NCBI RefSeq assembly: GCF_002646595.1
Contig: NZ_PDUD01000023.1
Span: 186,001 to 250,000, forward strand
Length of the DNA stretch: 64,000 nt
Direction of reading: 5' to 3'
DNA from: Flavilitoribacter nigricans DSM 23189 = NBRC 102662
GTDB taxonomy: Bacteria > Bacteroidota > Bacteroidia > Chitinophagales > Saprospiraceae
Shown: positions 9,170 through 17,766 of the stretch, one piece after another
Numbering within the stretch: the stretch's first letter is position 1
Layout: each line of letters starts with the position of its first letter
The notes under the pieces: model-generated
The model's input: the letters and a program-made list of their open reading frames with translations, nothing else
What the model was told of the DNA's origin: nothing
The model's database searches: none
Translations under genes and position numbers: made by a program

Positions 9170-9230
9170 TGGTAGTGCAATAAAGACAGGCGGTAGTGGA
9201 GGTTCTATTTTTTTTAAAAAAGCCTGTAAA

Positions 9231-9346
9231 AATGGCAATTTCAATGGCAATCGCAACTTCAATGCCTAAGATCAGGCGGTAAGGTCAAACTGGATCCGTC
9301 AGCTGTCGTTTCCTTGCTATTGTGATTGCAATTGTCATTGCTATTA
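9231..9346. repeat. Opposed arrays of a CAATNN hexamer
   Basis: At 9231-9268 a run with CAAT roughly every six bases (GGCAATTTCAATGGCAATCG) faces, after about 45 nt, its reverse complement pattern at 9313-9346 (GCTATTGTGATTGCAATTG). Together they could fold into a long imperfect hairpin. It lies between the bestrophin and GLPGLI genes. Confidence 0.55.
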
Positions 9347-9380
9347 TAAAAGTCCCTTTCGGACACTAAAAAGCTAACTG

Positions 9381-9409
9381 AAAAAACAGGCGGTGGAATA
9401 TCCACCGCC
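9381..9409 (-). terminator. Intrinsic terminator of the GLPGLI gene
   Basis: Perfect 9-bp stem GGCGGTGGA / TCCACCGCC with loop ATA at 9389-9409, preceded on the plus strand by AAAAAA, i.e. followed by a U tract when read on the minus strand. It is placed about 70 nt past the GLPGLI gene stop. Confidence 0.85.
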
Positions 9410-9478
9410 CGTCTCCTTTCGTCGGGTGATTATTCTTTAAAACGGGTATCGATTTTCTCAAGATCGATCAAAACATTC

Positions 9479-10231
9479 CTAGAACCGGATCCGCATACCG
9501 CGGCCTCCGCCGTGATTCATCTCCTGCATGATCTTTTCCTGTTCCTGGCGGAATTCCTCGCGGGTCATTTCTTTTCCCTTGCTGGGAGCCTCAATATCCT
9601 TATCACTCACTTTGGCCGTGAGGTCCACGCTTTTGGCTTCAATGGTTGAGGTACCGCTGTCGATATCGATTACCAGGATTAGTCCCGGCAGCTGGCCGTA
9701 AGCACCGGGACCGGCAGCGAGCGGGATCTCCGGAGTGAACCAGGCTACCACTTCCCGGGTTTCTTCGCCTTCGGCCGTCTCTTCCTGCAGAACGGCCTGT
9801 TGGCAGTTATAGCCCAGGATCTCTCTCTGCTCACCCGTGATCTTCCAGGATGATTTGGGGATCTCCTCCGTGATCAGGTAGCGTTTTTGCATGAACTCCT
9901 CCTGCTGGATCCGCTTTTTACCCTGCAGATCATGGTAGGTGATGCTTTCCGGACGTTGGAGCTGGATCCGCATGCCACCACTGGAAGCGTTGATACTGCC
10001 GTCCGTTTCTTCATCCTCGTAATTCTGGTAGAGGCTCGCCTGGTCTTTGAACACCAGTTGGGTTTTCCATTCCTGCCATTCCGGGAGCATGGCTTTCATC
10101 TGAGCATTTTCCTCACCCAGTCTTTTGTGCAGATTGATCCGCTGTTCGTAAATGATCTTACCGGCATTTTGCGCCGGCAACCAGAACGAGACGAGGATTA
10201 GGAGCGGTAGGAGTAGGATCGATTTTTTCAT
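9479..10231 (-). CDS. GLPGLI family protein
   Basis: A 250-residue exported protein with an N-terminal signal peptide (MKKSILLLPLLILVSFWLPA, cleavage near Ala-Gln) and the family-defining segment GQLPGLILVIDID near residue 185. The family is Bacteroidota-specific and of unknown function; members are often co-located with TonB-dependent receptors or peptidases, neither of which is seen here. Secretion to the periplasm is expected. The start at 10231 is chosen because it gives the signal peptide; an upstream TTG only adds a charged stretch. The tail is Glu/Arg-rich and ends HGGGRGMRIRF. It is divergent from the histidine kinase gene. Confidence 0.9.
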   Translation of the reverse strand: MKKSILLLPLLILVSFWLPAQNAGKIIYEQRINLHKRLGEENAQMKAMLPEWQEWKTQLVFKDQASLYQNYEDEETDGSINASSGGMRIQLQRPESITYHDLQGKKRIQQEEFMQKRYLITEEIPKSSWKITGEQREILGYNCQQAVLQEETAEGEETREVVAWFTPEIPLAAGPGAYGQLPGLILVIDIDSGTSTIEAKSVDLTAKVSDKDIEAPSKGKEMTREEFRQEQEKIMQEMNHGGGRGMRIRF

Positions 10232-10341
10232 ATCTCTTTTTTTCGACAAACCTAAAGCCCTTTGCTCCGGGAATCGGTTAAGCAAACTGAATTTAAGGTT
10301 AATTAAGGTTAATGCAGTCGGTACGGCATCTGGTATTGGCT

Positions 10342-10349
10342 TATTTTTG
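10342..10349 (+). promoter_or_regulatory. Possible Bacteroidota -7 box
   Basis: TATTTTTG matches the TAnnTTTG consensus of the Bacteroidota housekeeping promoter, five bases before the kinase ATG. No clear TTTG -33 element is seen at the right distance, so the call is weak. Confidence 0.3.
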
Positions 10350-10353
10350 TAGT

Positions 10354-11874
10354 ATGTACAAAAGAAAAAAAGACTGGTTGCCGGTAGGGCTGATGCTGTT
10401 CGGTCTGGTACTGCTGCTGGCTTTTCAGGCGGTGTGGCTCGAACGGACCTACCGGACGGAGAAGTCGCAGTTTACCCGACGGGCGGGCGAACTCCTGGAG
10501 ATCGCTGTGCGCGAACTGTACGATGCCCAGACCATCGACCGCCTGCGCGACGAGGTGGGGTTAGCTGATAGCTGTGAGTTGCGGGTCAACCTTGACCACG
10601 CACCTCTCAACCCCACGATTAATTTTTCCACCCGGATCCTGAAAAAGCGGGTGCTCGGGGCAGATCACTTTATGCATGTGGAAACCGACAGCCTGCCGGG
10701 ATTGCCGGGACTTGGTTTTGATACCGGCCGAATGATCGTGATCAGTCAGGTCGATGAGGTCATCTCGGAAGGCCCTTCTTCATCCATGCTTACGATGAGT
10801 GATTCGAGCGCCAGTGGTATCCGGAATTTGTTCGCCCGGGCCGACCGCGCACCCATGGGCATGCAGATCCTGTTCGGCCTGGCGAATGATTCCCTGTCCG
10901 TGGATACGGTGCAGACGCTGTATACCGCCAAACTGAAGCAGGAGGATATGCTGCTGCCTTTTGCATTGCATTCGGAAGAAATGGTGCCGGCATCCGGACT
11001 GGCAACCCGGGCGGTGAGCGCCAATATGTTCGGCAGTCAGGAATTTATGGCAGTATTTCCCAACTACCGCGCATTCGTACTGGGACAGATGTGGGAAGAA
11101 GCCCTGTTCTCGCTGCTGCTGTTCGGGGTGATCGCCCTGGCATTCGCTCTAATCTACCGGAGTTTGCGCAAGCAACACCGGCTTTCATTACTTAAAAACG
11201 AATTGCTCAGCAATATTACCCACGAATTGAAGACTCCGATCAGTTCCGTTAGTGTGGCCATCGAGGCGCTGCGGGATTTTGGGGCGCTGCAGGACCCCGC
11301 TCTTACCCGGGAATACCTGGATATTTCCCGGGATGAACTCAAGCGATTGTCTTTACTGGTTGATCGGGTACTGCGACTCACTACCTTCGAACAGAAAGAA
11401 CCGGACCTGCAGCTGGAAACGCTGGATATGTCCGAAGTAACCCGGACCATTCTGCGGACCATGCAGGTGCAATTCGATCAGTACGATGCTCGGCACGAAC
11501 TGAAGGTGAGCGGTCGCGATTTTTCCATTCAGGGAGACCGGACGCACCTCAGTTCCGTCCTGTTCAATTTACTGGATAATGCCCTCAAATACCGGAACGG
11601 ACAGCAACCGGAAGTGAAATTGCACCTGGAAGCGGAACCAGACTGGCTGCGCATCAGTGTGCAGGATAATGGCATGGGTATCCCCGCTGCCTACCAGGAA
11701 CGGATCTTCGAGAAGTTCTTCCGGGTACCGCAGGGTAATGTGCACAATGCCAAAGGTTACGGCCTCGGCCTGAGCTACGTGGCGGCAGTGGTGGCCAAAC
11801 ACGGCGGGCGGGTGGAAGTACACAGCAAACCGGGCAACGGCAGCCGTTTTACCCTGACCTTTCCAAAAAACTAA
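10354..11874 (+). CDS. Membrane sensor histidine kinase
   Basis: A 506-residue sensor kinase. A membrane segment at about residues 10-30 (GLMLFGLVLLLAFQAVWL) and another near 250-270 enclose a periplasmic sensor region without a recognised domain. The HisKA box is SNITHELKTPISS with the phospho-acceptor at His290, and the ATPase domain shows N-box NLLDNALKY (from about residue 406), G1 VQDNGMGIP and G2 KGYGLGLSYV. The ATG at 10354 is preferred; upstream codons give an unlikely extension. Its expected partner is the OmpR-type regulator about 380 nt downstream on the same strand, but a hairpin and a 48-bp repeat array intervene. The stimulus is unknown. Confidence 0.93.
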   Translation: MYKRKKDWLPVGLMLFGLVLLLAFQAVWLERTYRTEKSQFTRRAGELLEIAVRELYDAQTIDRLRDEVGLADSCELRVNLDHAPLNPTINFSTRILKKRVLGADHFMHVETDSLPGLPGLGFDTGRMIVISQVDEVISEGPSSSMLTMSDSSASGIRNLFARADRAPMGMQILFGLANDSLSVDTVQTLYTAKLKQEDMLLPFALHSEEMVPASGLATRAVSANMFGSQEFMAVFPNYRAFVLGQMWEEALFSLLLFGVIALAFALIYRSLRKQHRLSLLKNELLSNITHELKTPISSVSVAIEALRDFGALQDPALTREYLDISRDELKRLSLLVDRVLRLTTFEQKEPDLQLETLDMSEVTRTILRTMQVQFDQYDARHELKVSGRDFSIQGDRTHLSSVLFNLLDNALKYRNGQQPEVKLHLEAEPDWLRISVQDNGMGIPAAYQERIFEKFFRVPQGNVHNAKGYGLGLSYVAAVVAKHGGRVEVHSKPGNGSRFTLTFPKN

Positions 11875-11919
11875 AATTCCGATTGCTAAGCCCTTTAGGG
11901 ATTGGTAAGCGGAATTTTA
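11872..11919 (+). terminator. Hairpin overlapping the kinase stop codon
   Basis: Two 22-nt arms (11872-11893 and 11898-11919) around the loop TTTA pair over most of their length, including ten perfect outer pairs starting at the stop codon TAAAATTCCG. No T tract follows. The inner part of the left arm, GATTGCTAAGCCC, is the exact reverse complement of a 13-nt piece in each unit of the nearby 48-bp array. Confidence 0.55.
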
Positions 11920-11978
11920 TGGGATTTGTAATCCCCGGCGAGCCTACTAAGGCGGCATTAAAATCTCTGCGTTTACAG

Positions 11979-12196
11979 GCTTAACCATCTCTATCGAGCT
12001 TATTAAAACAATCTTTGGTAGTATGGGCTTAGCAATCTCTATCGAGCTTATTAAAACAATCTTTGGTGGTATGGGCTTAGCAATCTCTATCGAGCTTATT
12101 AAAACAATCTTTGGTGGTATGGGCTTAGCAATCTCTATCGAGCTTATTAAAACAATCTTTGGTAATATGGGCTTAGCAATCTCTATCGAGCTTACT
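11979..12196. repeat. 48-bp tandem repeat, about 4.5 units
   Basis: Units beginning ATCTCTATCGAGCTTATTAA start at 11987, 12035, 12083, 12131 and 12179, exactly 48 bp apart; the last is partial. Units are near-identical; the main variation is two adjacent bases (GGTAGT, GGTGGT, GGTGGT, GGTAAT). There are no spacers, so this is not a CRISPR. Because 48 is a multiple of three, the array is open in one frame on each strand (16-residue repeats starting MGLAISIELIKTIFG on the plus strand), but neither frame has a convincing independent gene start. It lies between a kinase gene and its presumed regulator gene. Confidence 0.9.
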
Positions 12197-12253
12197 AATC
12201 CTTCCGGTTCGGGCCAATAAGGTTCTAAAGCGAGACGCGCAAAAAAAAAGCAT

Positions 12254-12946
12254 ATGAAATTAACCAAGATCTTATACGTAGAGGACGAACCCTTTCTGGG
12301 GCGGATCGTGAAGGAAAGTCTCGAAAGCCGGGCCTTTCAGGTGCGGATGATCCGCGACGGCGCTCAGGCCCTGCAGGCGTATCGGGATTTTCAGCCGCAC
12401 GTTTGCGTCCTGGATGTCATGCTGCCTAACCGCGACGGTTTCGCTATCGGACAGGACATTCGCGAGGAAAATCCGCAGGTGCCCATCATGTACCTGACGG
12501 CAAAAAATCAGACCGAAGATGTACTCCAGGGATTCAAATCGGGTGGCAATGATTATTTGCGCAAGCCCTTTAGTATGGAGGAACTGATCGTGCGGGTCCA
12601 GAATCTGCTCCACCTGAGCAGTCAGCAGACCGCCCCGCCCGCTCCGGGGGATACCATTACGCTCGGCCACTACAATTTTCTACCCAATAAATACGAGCTG
12701 CATTTCGAGGGAGAGAGCCGTACGCTTTCCCACCGGGAGACCGAATTGCTGCGCATTCTCTGCGAATACCAGAATCGCATCGTGCAACGCAAGCACATCC
12801 TGCAGGAGATCTGGGGTGATGATTCGTTTTTCAACTCGCGGAACCTCGATGTTTACATCACCAAAATGCGGGATTATTTGAAAGGGGATCCCCGCCTGCG
12901 GATCGTGACCATCAAGGGGGTCGGTTACCACTTCGTAGTCGAGTAA
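12254..12946 (+). CDS. OmpR/PhoB-family response regulator
   Basis: A 230-residue two-component regulator. Receiver domain residues 1-120: acidic pair Glu10/Asp11, phospho-acceptor Asp54 (CVLDVMLPNRDG), Thr82 and Lys104 (LRKPFSMEE). After a Pro-rich linker the C-terminal winged helix (about 130-230) shows LSHRETELLRILCEY and the recognition region RNLDVYITKMRDYL ending VTIKGVGYHF. It should bind DNA when phosphorylated by the kinase encoded upstream. The start ATG at 12254 follows an A-rich stretch. The gene is convergent with an FtsX-type permease gene, only seven bases from its stop, so the two transcripts must end close together. Confidence 0.95.
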   Translation: MKLTKILYVEDEPFLGRIVKESLESRAFQVRMIRDGAQALQAYRDFQPHVCVLDVMLPNRDGFAIGQDIREENPQVPIMYLTAKNQTEDVLQGFKSGGNDYLRKPFSMEELIVRVQNLLHLSSQQTAPPAPGDTITLGHYNFLPNKYELHFEGESRTLSHRETELLRILCEYQNRIVQRKHILQEIWGDDSFFNSRNLDVYITKMRDYLKGDPRLRIVTIKGVGYHFVVE

Positions 12947-12953
12947 GCGTGGG

Positions 12954-15344
12954 CTAATCTTCCTGCTGTAAGGCCTCCACCGGCCGCCCCAGCGCCGTTC
13001 GCAGCGTGCGATACCCCACCGTCAGCAGGGTAATGGCCAGCATGGCCACCAGCGTCCAGATAAAGACGGACAGGCCAATATCGATGTGGTAGACAAAGTT
13101 CTCAAGCCACAGGCTCATAAAATAATAGGCCAGCGGGGTGGCGATCAGGAATGCCAGTATAATCAGTGATAAAAAGTTTCTCGAGAGCAGCAGCAGGAGT
13201 GATCCTACCGAAGCACCGAGGATCTTCCGGATGCCTACTTCCTTGATCCGCATTTCCGCGGTAAAAGCAGAAAGTCCGTAGAGGCCCAGACAGGCGATGA
13301 TGATGATCAGCAGGGTGAACCAGCTCGCCATTTTCCCGGTTTTGATCTCACTTTCGTAGGCCTGCGCAAAGGATTCTTCGAAGAATTGGTACTCGACGGG
13401 GTAATTGGGTGCAAATTGCTTTTGGGCGGCCTCGATGGCGGCAATCGTTTCCGCCATATTTTTACCACTGACCTTTACGGCCACCTGCCGGGAAGATGCG
13501 GTGAAAAAAAGCTGCATCGGCGCAATGGACAAATGGAGGGAATTGTGGTGAAAGTCCTTCAGTACACCCACCACCGTTGCCGTATCCCGGCCCCATTTGA
13601 AAATCTGTCTACCAATCGGTTCTTCCCAGCCCAGAGCCTTTACCGCACTTTCATTGAGCAGTACGGCGTTTTTTTCGTCGCCGTATTCGCGGGAAAAACC
13701 CCGCCCTTCGGCAAGTTCCATTTCAAAAAGATCCAGATAGTCATAATCGATCTGGCCGGTATACAGGCGCACGTCCACATCTTCCGGTTTCCCGGGCCAG
13801 TTGGCTCCCGTACTGGAATCGAAAAAATTGGGCATATCGGAAGCCGTCGAGACCATTTTTACTTCCGGTATTCTCAGCAGCTCTTCCTTGAGGGTCTGCG
13901 TCTTCTTGCGCAATTCAAAATCCCGGATATTCAGTACGATCACCTGTTCCCGATTGAACCCCATATCCTTGCTTTTGATAAAGTTCAGCTGGCGGGAGAT
14001 GACCAGCGTGCTGATGATCAGGGCCGCCGAAACGGCGAACTGAGCGACGACCAGGGTATTGCGCAGAGTAGATTTCTTCTGCCCGGACGGGGCATGGCTT
14101 TTTAGGATAGACAGGGGTTTGAAAGAAGACAGGACCACCGCCGGATAGAGCCCGGACAGCAGGCCGACCAGCAGGAAAACCACGAGTAAAAACGGGATCA
14201 ACCAAATCTGCCCGACGGGGGAGAGGCTGAGATCCCGGCCGACAAATTCCGAAAAACCGGGCAACAGGTAATGAACAACAACGAGGGTAAGGATCAGGGC
14301 GCAAAAGGTTAGGAAAAATGATTCTCCCAGAAACTGGAAGACTAATTGCCGGCGATGGGCACCGATGGTTTTCCGGATCCCGATCTCCCGCGCCCGGCGA
14401 AATGCTTTTGCGGTACTGAGGTTAATGTAATTGATACCCGCGATCAGTAAGATCAGTAGTGCAATAAGAATAAAGACTCGCAGGGTGCGGATATCCCCGT
14501 TCGGATTGATCTCAAAATTGATCCTGGATTGGAGGTGTATGCTGGGTACGGGCTGTAGATAAAAGCGGGTGTTATTGAAGGCACCTCCGCCATTGGCATC
14601 GGTTAAATACTTGGCAACGATGCTGGGGAGTTTGGCCTCCAGTTCCTGGGGCGTGGCCTCATCTCTTAACAGACAATACGTATAAAAGAAATTGTTCTGC
14701 CACTGATCCATGGTTGCGGGTTCGGTATCCAGCATCCCCGCAAAATCGAGGAGCAGGTCCATTCGGAAATGGCTGTTGGCGGGCAGGTCGGCCATTACGC
14801 CCACGATGGTGTAGGGATGGCTGCCTTTATAGAGAATGGTTTGTCCGATAGGGGAGGCGTTACCGAAATACTTTTGCGCCAGCGACTCGCTGATCACTCC
14901 CGAGTATTTTTCAGTGAGCAGTTCTCCCTGATTTCCTGAGAGAATCTCGATCGAAAAAATATCGAATATTTCGGGAGAAGCGCCCACCACTTTTTCTTCC
15001 AGATAGGTTGCCTGATCCACGCCGATCAAAGTACTTTTCGGGGCATAGAGATGCGTTGCTGCTTCTACTTCCGGGAATTCTTCCTGGAGGGTAGGAGCGA
15101 GGGGGGGAGGCGTCACGGCGTAGCGGTCGGAGCCGAAGTATTCACTCCCCTTATTTTGTTTGACTACCCGGTAAATGCGATCCTTATTTTCGTGATACTG
15201 ATCAAAGCTGAATTCATACTGCACGTACAACGTAATCAGCAGAAAGGCGATCAGACCACCGGTAAGGCCGACTATATTCAGCGCGGTGTAAGTTTTATTG
15301 CGCAGCAGCGTCCGGATAAGTACTTTGAAATGATGGAACAGCAT
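12954..15344 (-). CDS. FtsX/MacB-type ABC permease, copy 1
   Basis: A 796-residue membrane protein of the large Bacteroidota family of double FtsX permeases. A membrane helix at about residues 20-40 (NIVGLTGGLIAFLLITLYVQ) is followed by a MacB-like periplasmic domain (about 45-250), an FtsX block with three helices (about 285-420), a second helix and periplasmic domain (about 430-670), and a final FtsX block (about 680-780) containing MRIKEVGIRKILGAS. FtsX permeases normally pair with an ATPase (MacB/LolD type) for lipoprotein or peptide export; none is adjacent. The neighbouring gene upstream is a close paralogue, suggesting tandem duplication. Substrate unknown. Confidence 0.9.
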   Translation of the reverse strand: MLFHHFKVLIRTLLRNKTYTALNIVGLTGGLIAFLLITLYVQYEFSFDQYHENKDRIYRVVKQNKGSEYFGSDRYAVTPPPLAPTLQEEFPEVEAATHLYAPKSTLIGVDQATYLEEKVVGASPEIFDIFSIEILSGNQGELLTEKYSGVISESLAQKYFGNASPIGQTILYKGSHPYTIVGVMADLPANSHFRMDLLLDFAGMLDTEPATMDQWQNNFFYTYCLLRDEATPQELEAKLPSIVAKYLTDANGGGAFNNTRFYLQPVPSIHLQSRINFEINPNGDIRTLRVFILIALLILLIAGINYINLSTAKAFRRAREIGIRKTIGAHRRQLVFQFLGESFFLTFCALILTLVVVHYLLPGFSEFVGRDLSLSPVGQIWLIPFLLVVFLLVGLLSGLYPAVVLSSFKPLSILKSHAPSGQKKSTLRNTLVVAQFAVSAALIISTLVISRQLNFIKSKDMGFNREQVIVLNIRDFELRKKTQTLKEELLRIPEVKMVSTASDMPNFFDSSTGANWPGKPEDVDVRLYTGQIDYDYLDLFEMELAEGRGFSREYGDEKNAVLLNESAVKALGWEEPIGRQIFKWGRDTATVVGVLKDFHHNSLHLSIAPMQLFFTASSRQVAVKVSGKNMAETIAAIEAAQKQFAPNYPVEYQFFEESFAQAYESEIKTGKMASWFTLLIIIIACLGLYGLSAFTAEMRIKEVGIRKILGASVGSLLLLLSRNFLSLIILAFLIATPLAYYFMSLWLENFVYHIDIGLSVFIWTLVAMLAITLLTVGYRTLRTALGRPVEALQQED

Positions 15345-15390
15345 CCTTCGGTTTTTGAATTTGGTGAAAAATAAGCTCGTTTTACCTTGG

Positions 15391-17766
15391 CTATTCGGTG
15401 CTTATCGCATCTACCGGTCTGCGAATGGCGGCCATAAAGGTCTTATAACCAACCGTCAGCAGAGTAATGGCGATCATCGCGAAGAAGGTCCAGAGGAAAA
15501 TGGTGGCCCCGATCGAAATGTGGTAAACAAAATTATTCAGCCATTCGGACATGACCCAGTAAGCCAGCGGGATGGCAATCACAAAGGAAAGTAATACCAG
15601 CGAAAGATACTGCCGGGAAAGCAAAATGATCAGCGAGGAGACCGATGCCCCCAACACTTTTCGGATGCCCACTTCCTTGATCCGCATCTCGGTGGTGAAA
15701 GCCGACAGGCCGTAGAGACCCAGGCAGGCGATCAGGATGATCAACAGGGTAAACCAGTTCGCCATGGTTGCCGTTTTCTGGTCATTGGTATAAGCGGCCG
15801 CAAAGACCTCATCGAAAAGACGATAGTCGAACGGGTAATCCCTGGAAAACTGCTTATAGGTCGATTCGATCGCCCCGATGGTTTCCTCAAGCTGACTGCC
15901 ACTGACCTTGACCGCCAGCTGGTATTCTTCGTCCTTAAAAAATAGCTGTAAGGGGGCGATACTCAAATGCAGGGAGTGTTGGTGGAAGTCTTTGAGTATT
16001 CCCACCACCGTAGCCGTATCGCCGCTCCAGCTGATCAGGTTTTTGCCCAGCGGTTCTTCCCAGCCGAGCGCCCGGGCGGCACTTTCATTGAGCAGTACCG
16101 ATTTGCTTTCGTCCCCGTATTCCCGGGAAAAATGCCGGCCTGCGACCAGCTCCAGTTCGAACAGCTTGGTGTAATCGTAATCTACGTAACCACCGTAGAG
16201 CATGATGTCGACATCATTGGGTTTTCCCGGCCACTGGGCTCCGGAATTGGAATTGATGCTGTTGGGCATCGAGCTGGCCGAAGAGACCATCCGCACTTCA
16301 GGTATTTTGGCCAGTTCGGCTTTCAGTACGGGCAGATCGTCCATCAGAGCCGGATCCGGCAGGTTAATGACCATGATCTGATCCCGCTGGTAGCCCATGT
16401 CCTTTTCCTGGATGAATTTCAATTGCCGGGTGATGATCAGGGTGCTGATGACCAGGCCGGCCGAGACGGCGAATTGGGTGACAACCAGCACGTTTCTCAG
16501 CGCTGATCTCCGGTTGCCGGTCAGTTTACCCTTGAGCGCACTAACGGGATTGAAAGAAGAAAGTACCAGGGCGGGATAGGCGCCGGAAAGCAGGCCGACC
16601 GCACCGAAGATAGCGGTCAGTGCGGGCAACAGCCAGGGATCTTTCCACGGTGCCAGGGACAATTCACTGCCCACAAACCGGGAAAATCCGGGTAGCAGAT
16701 AGGAAACGGCCGCGTAGGCAATGACCAGGGCACCCAGACTAAGGGCAAATGATTCGCCAAGAAACTGTAGGATCAGATGACTTTTATGAGCGCCGACGGT
16801 TTTTCGAATACCGACTTCCCGGGCCCGGCGGAAGGACCTTGCCGTGCTGAGATTGATGTAATTGATACACGCGATGAGCAGAATGAGGAATGCGATCAGG
16901 GCGTAGATATAGAGATTTTGGCTGTCTGAGGTGGGGCCGATATCAAAATTTGCGGTGGAATGCAGGTGGATATCGAGCAGAGGTTGCAGGTGAAACTGGG
17001 TGCTGCTCTCCTCCTCATTTGGGCTGATGTATTTGCCGATCAGTTCCGGTAGTTTTGCGGCCAGTTTATCGGGGTCGGCACGATCATCCAGCAGGAAATA
17101 GGTGAAAAATGAACTGCTTTGCCAGTTTCCCAGGCTACGGTTTTCCAGTTTGGCCAAAGTTGTAAAATCCACCATCACGTCCATCCGAAAATGGGCGTTA
17201 GCGGGCATATCCTCGATCACACCCACCACGGTAAATGCGTGGTCGCCCTTGTAACGGAGCGTTTGTCCGATCGGATCGGCATCGCCGAAATATTTACGGG
17301 CGTAGGATGCGGATAGGACGGCTGCACTGTTGCCGCTCCGAAAGGACGCCAGATCTCCCGCCTTAGCGGTGAAGGTGAAAATGTCAAAAGTTTCGGGGGC
17401 CAGACCGTAAACTGCGGGTTCCAGGGCAGAGAAGCGGTCGGAACTCAGTAACACTTCCCTTTTTTTGAAGATCCGGGTCGCCGCTTCCACTTCCGGGAAT
17501 TCCTCCTGCAGGGTCGGGGCCAGGGGCGCCGGAGTTACGGCAAAATAATCCGTGCCGAAGTAGGCATTTCCCACTTCTCTTTTGATCACGCGGTAGATCC
17601 GGTCCTTTTGAGCGTTATGCTGGTCAAAACTGATTTCGTACTGCACGTACAGCATGATGAGCAAAAAAGCGATCATACCAACGGTGAGGCCAAGCAGGTT
17701 GAGGGCGGTATAGGTCTTATTTCGCCACAGGGTTCGCAGGAGTATTTTGCTGTAATGGAAGAGCAT
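15391..17766 (-). CDS. FtsX/MacB-type ABC permease, copy 2
   Basis: A 791-residue paralogue of the following gene, sharing long stretches such as RNKTYTALN, LLSGAYPALVLSSF, the KAREIGIRK-like RAREVGIRKTVGAH and MRIKEVGIRKVLGAS. Layout is the same: N-terminal helix, MacB-like periplasmic region, FtsX helices, repeated once. The ATG at 17766 is chosen over a position 10 codons earlier because it aligns with the start of the paralogue (MLFHYSKILLRTLWRN). About 46 nt separate the two genes, so they are likely co-transcribed and could form a heterodimer. No ATPase gene is next to them; one must be supplied from elsewhere if this is a transporter. Confidence 0.9.
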   Translation of the reverse strand: MLFHYSKILLRTLWRNKTYTALNLLGLTVGMIAFLLIMLYVQYEISFDQHNAQKDRIYRVIKREVGNAYFGTDYFAVTPAPLAPTLQEEFPEVEAATRIFKKREVLLSSDRFSALEPAVYGLAPETFDIFTFTAKAGDLASFRSGNSAAVLSASYARKYFGDADPIGQTLRYKGDHAFTVVGVIEDMPANAHFRMDVMVDFTTLAKLENRSLGNWQSSSFFTYFLLDDRADPDKLAAKLPELIGKYISPNEEESSTQFHLQPLLDIHLHSTANFDIGPTSDSQNLYIYALIAFLILLIACINYINLSTARSFRRAREVGIRKTVGAHKSHLILQFLGESFALSLGALVIAYAAVSYLLPGFSRFVGSELSLAPWKDPWLLPALTAIFGAVGLLSGAYPALVLSSFNPVSALKGKLTGNRRSALRNVLVVTQFAVSAGLVISTLIITRQLKFIQEKDMGYQRDQIMVINLPDPALMDDLPVLKAELAKIPEVRMVSSASSMPNSINSNSGAQWPGKPNDVDIMLYGGYVDYDYTKLFELELVAGRHFSREYGDESKSVLLNESAARALGWEEPLGKNLISWSGDTATVVGILKDFHQHSLHLSIAPLQLFFKDEEYQLAVKVSGSQLEETIGAIESTYKQFSRDYPFDYRLFDEVFAAAYTNDQKTATMANWFTLLIILIACLGLYGLSAFTTEMRIKEVGIRKVLGASVSSLIILLSRQYLSLVLLSFVIAIPLAYWVMSEWLNNFVYHISIGATIFLWTFFAMIAITLLTVGYKTFMAAIRRPVDAISTE

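Noticed and set aside
11979-12196. CRISPR array
   Set aside because: Repeats are directly joined with no spacers, and no cas genes are near.
12023-12220. Protein-coding repeat ORF on the plus strand (and its minus-strand counterpart)
   Set aside because: Open only because the unit is 48 bp; no independent start context; both strands are equally open.
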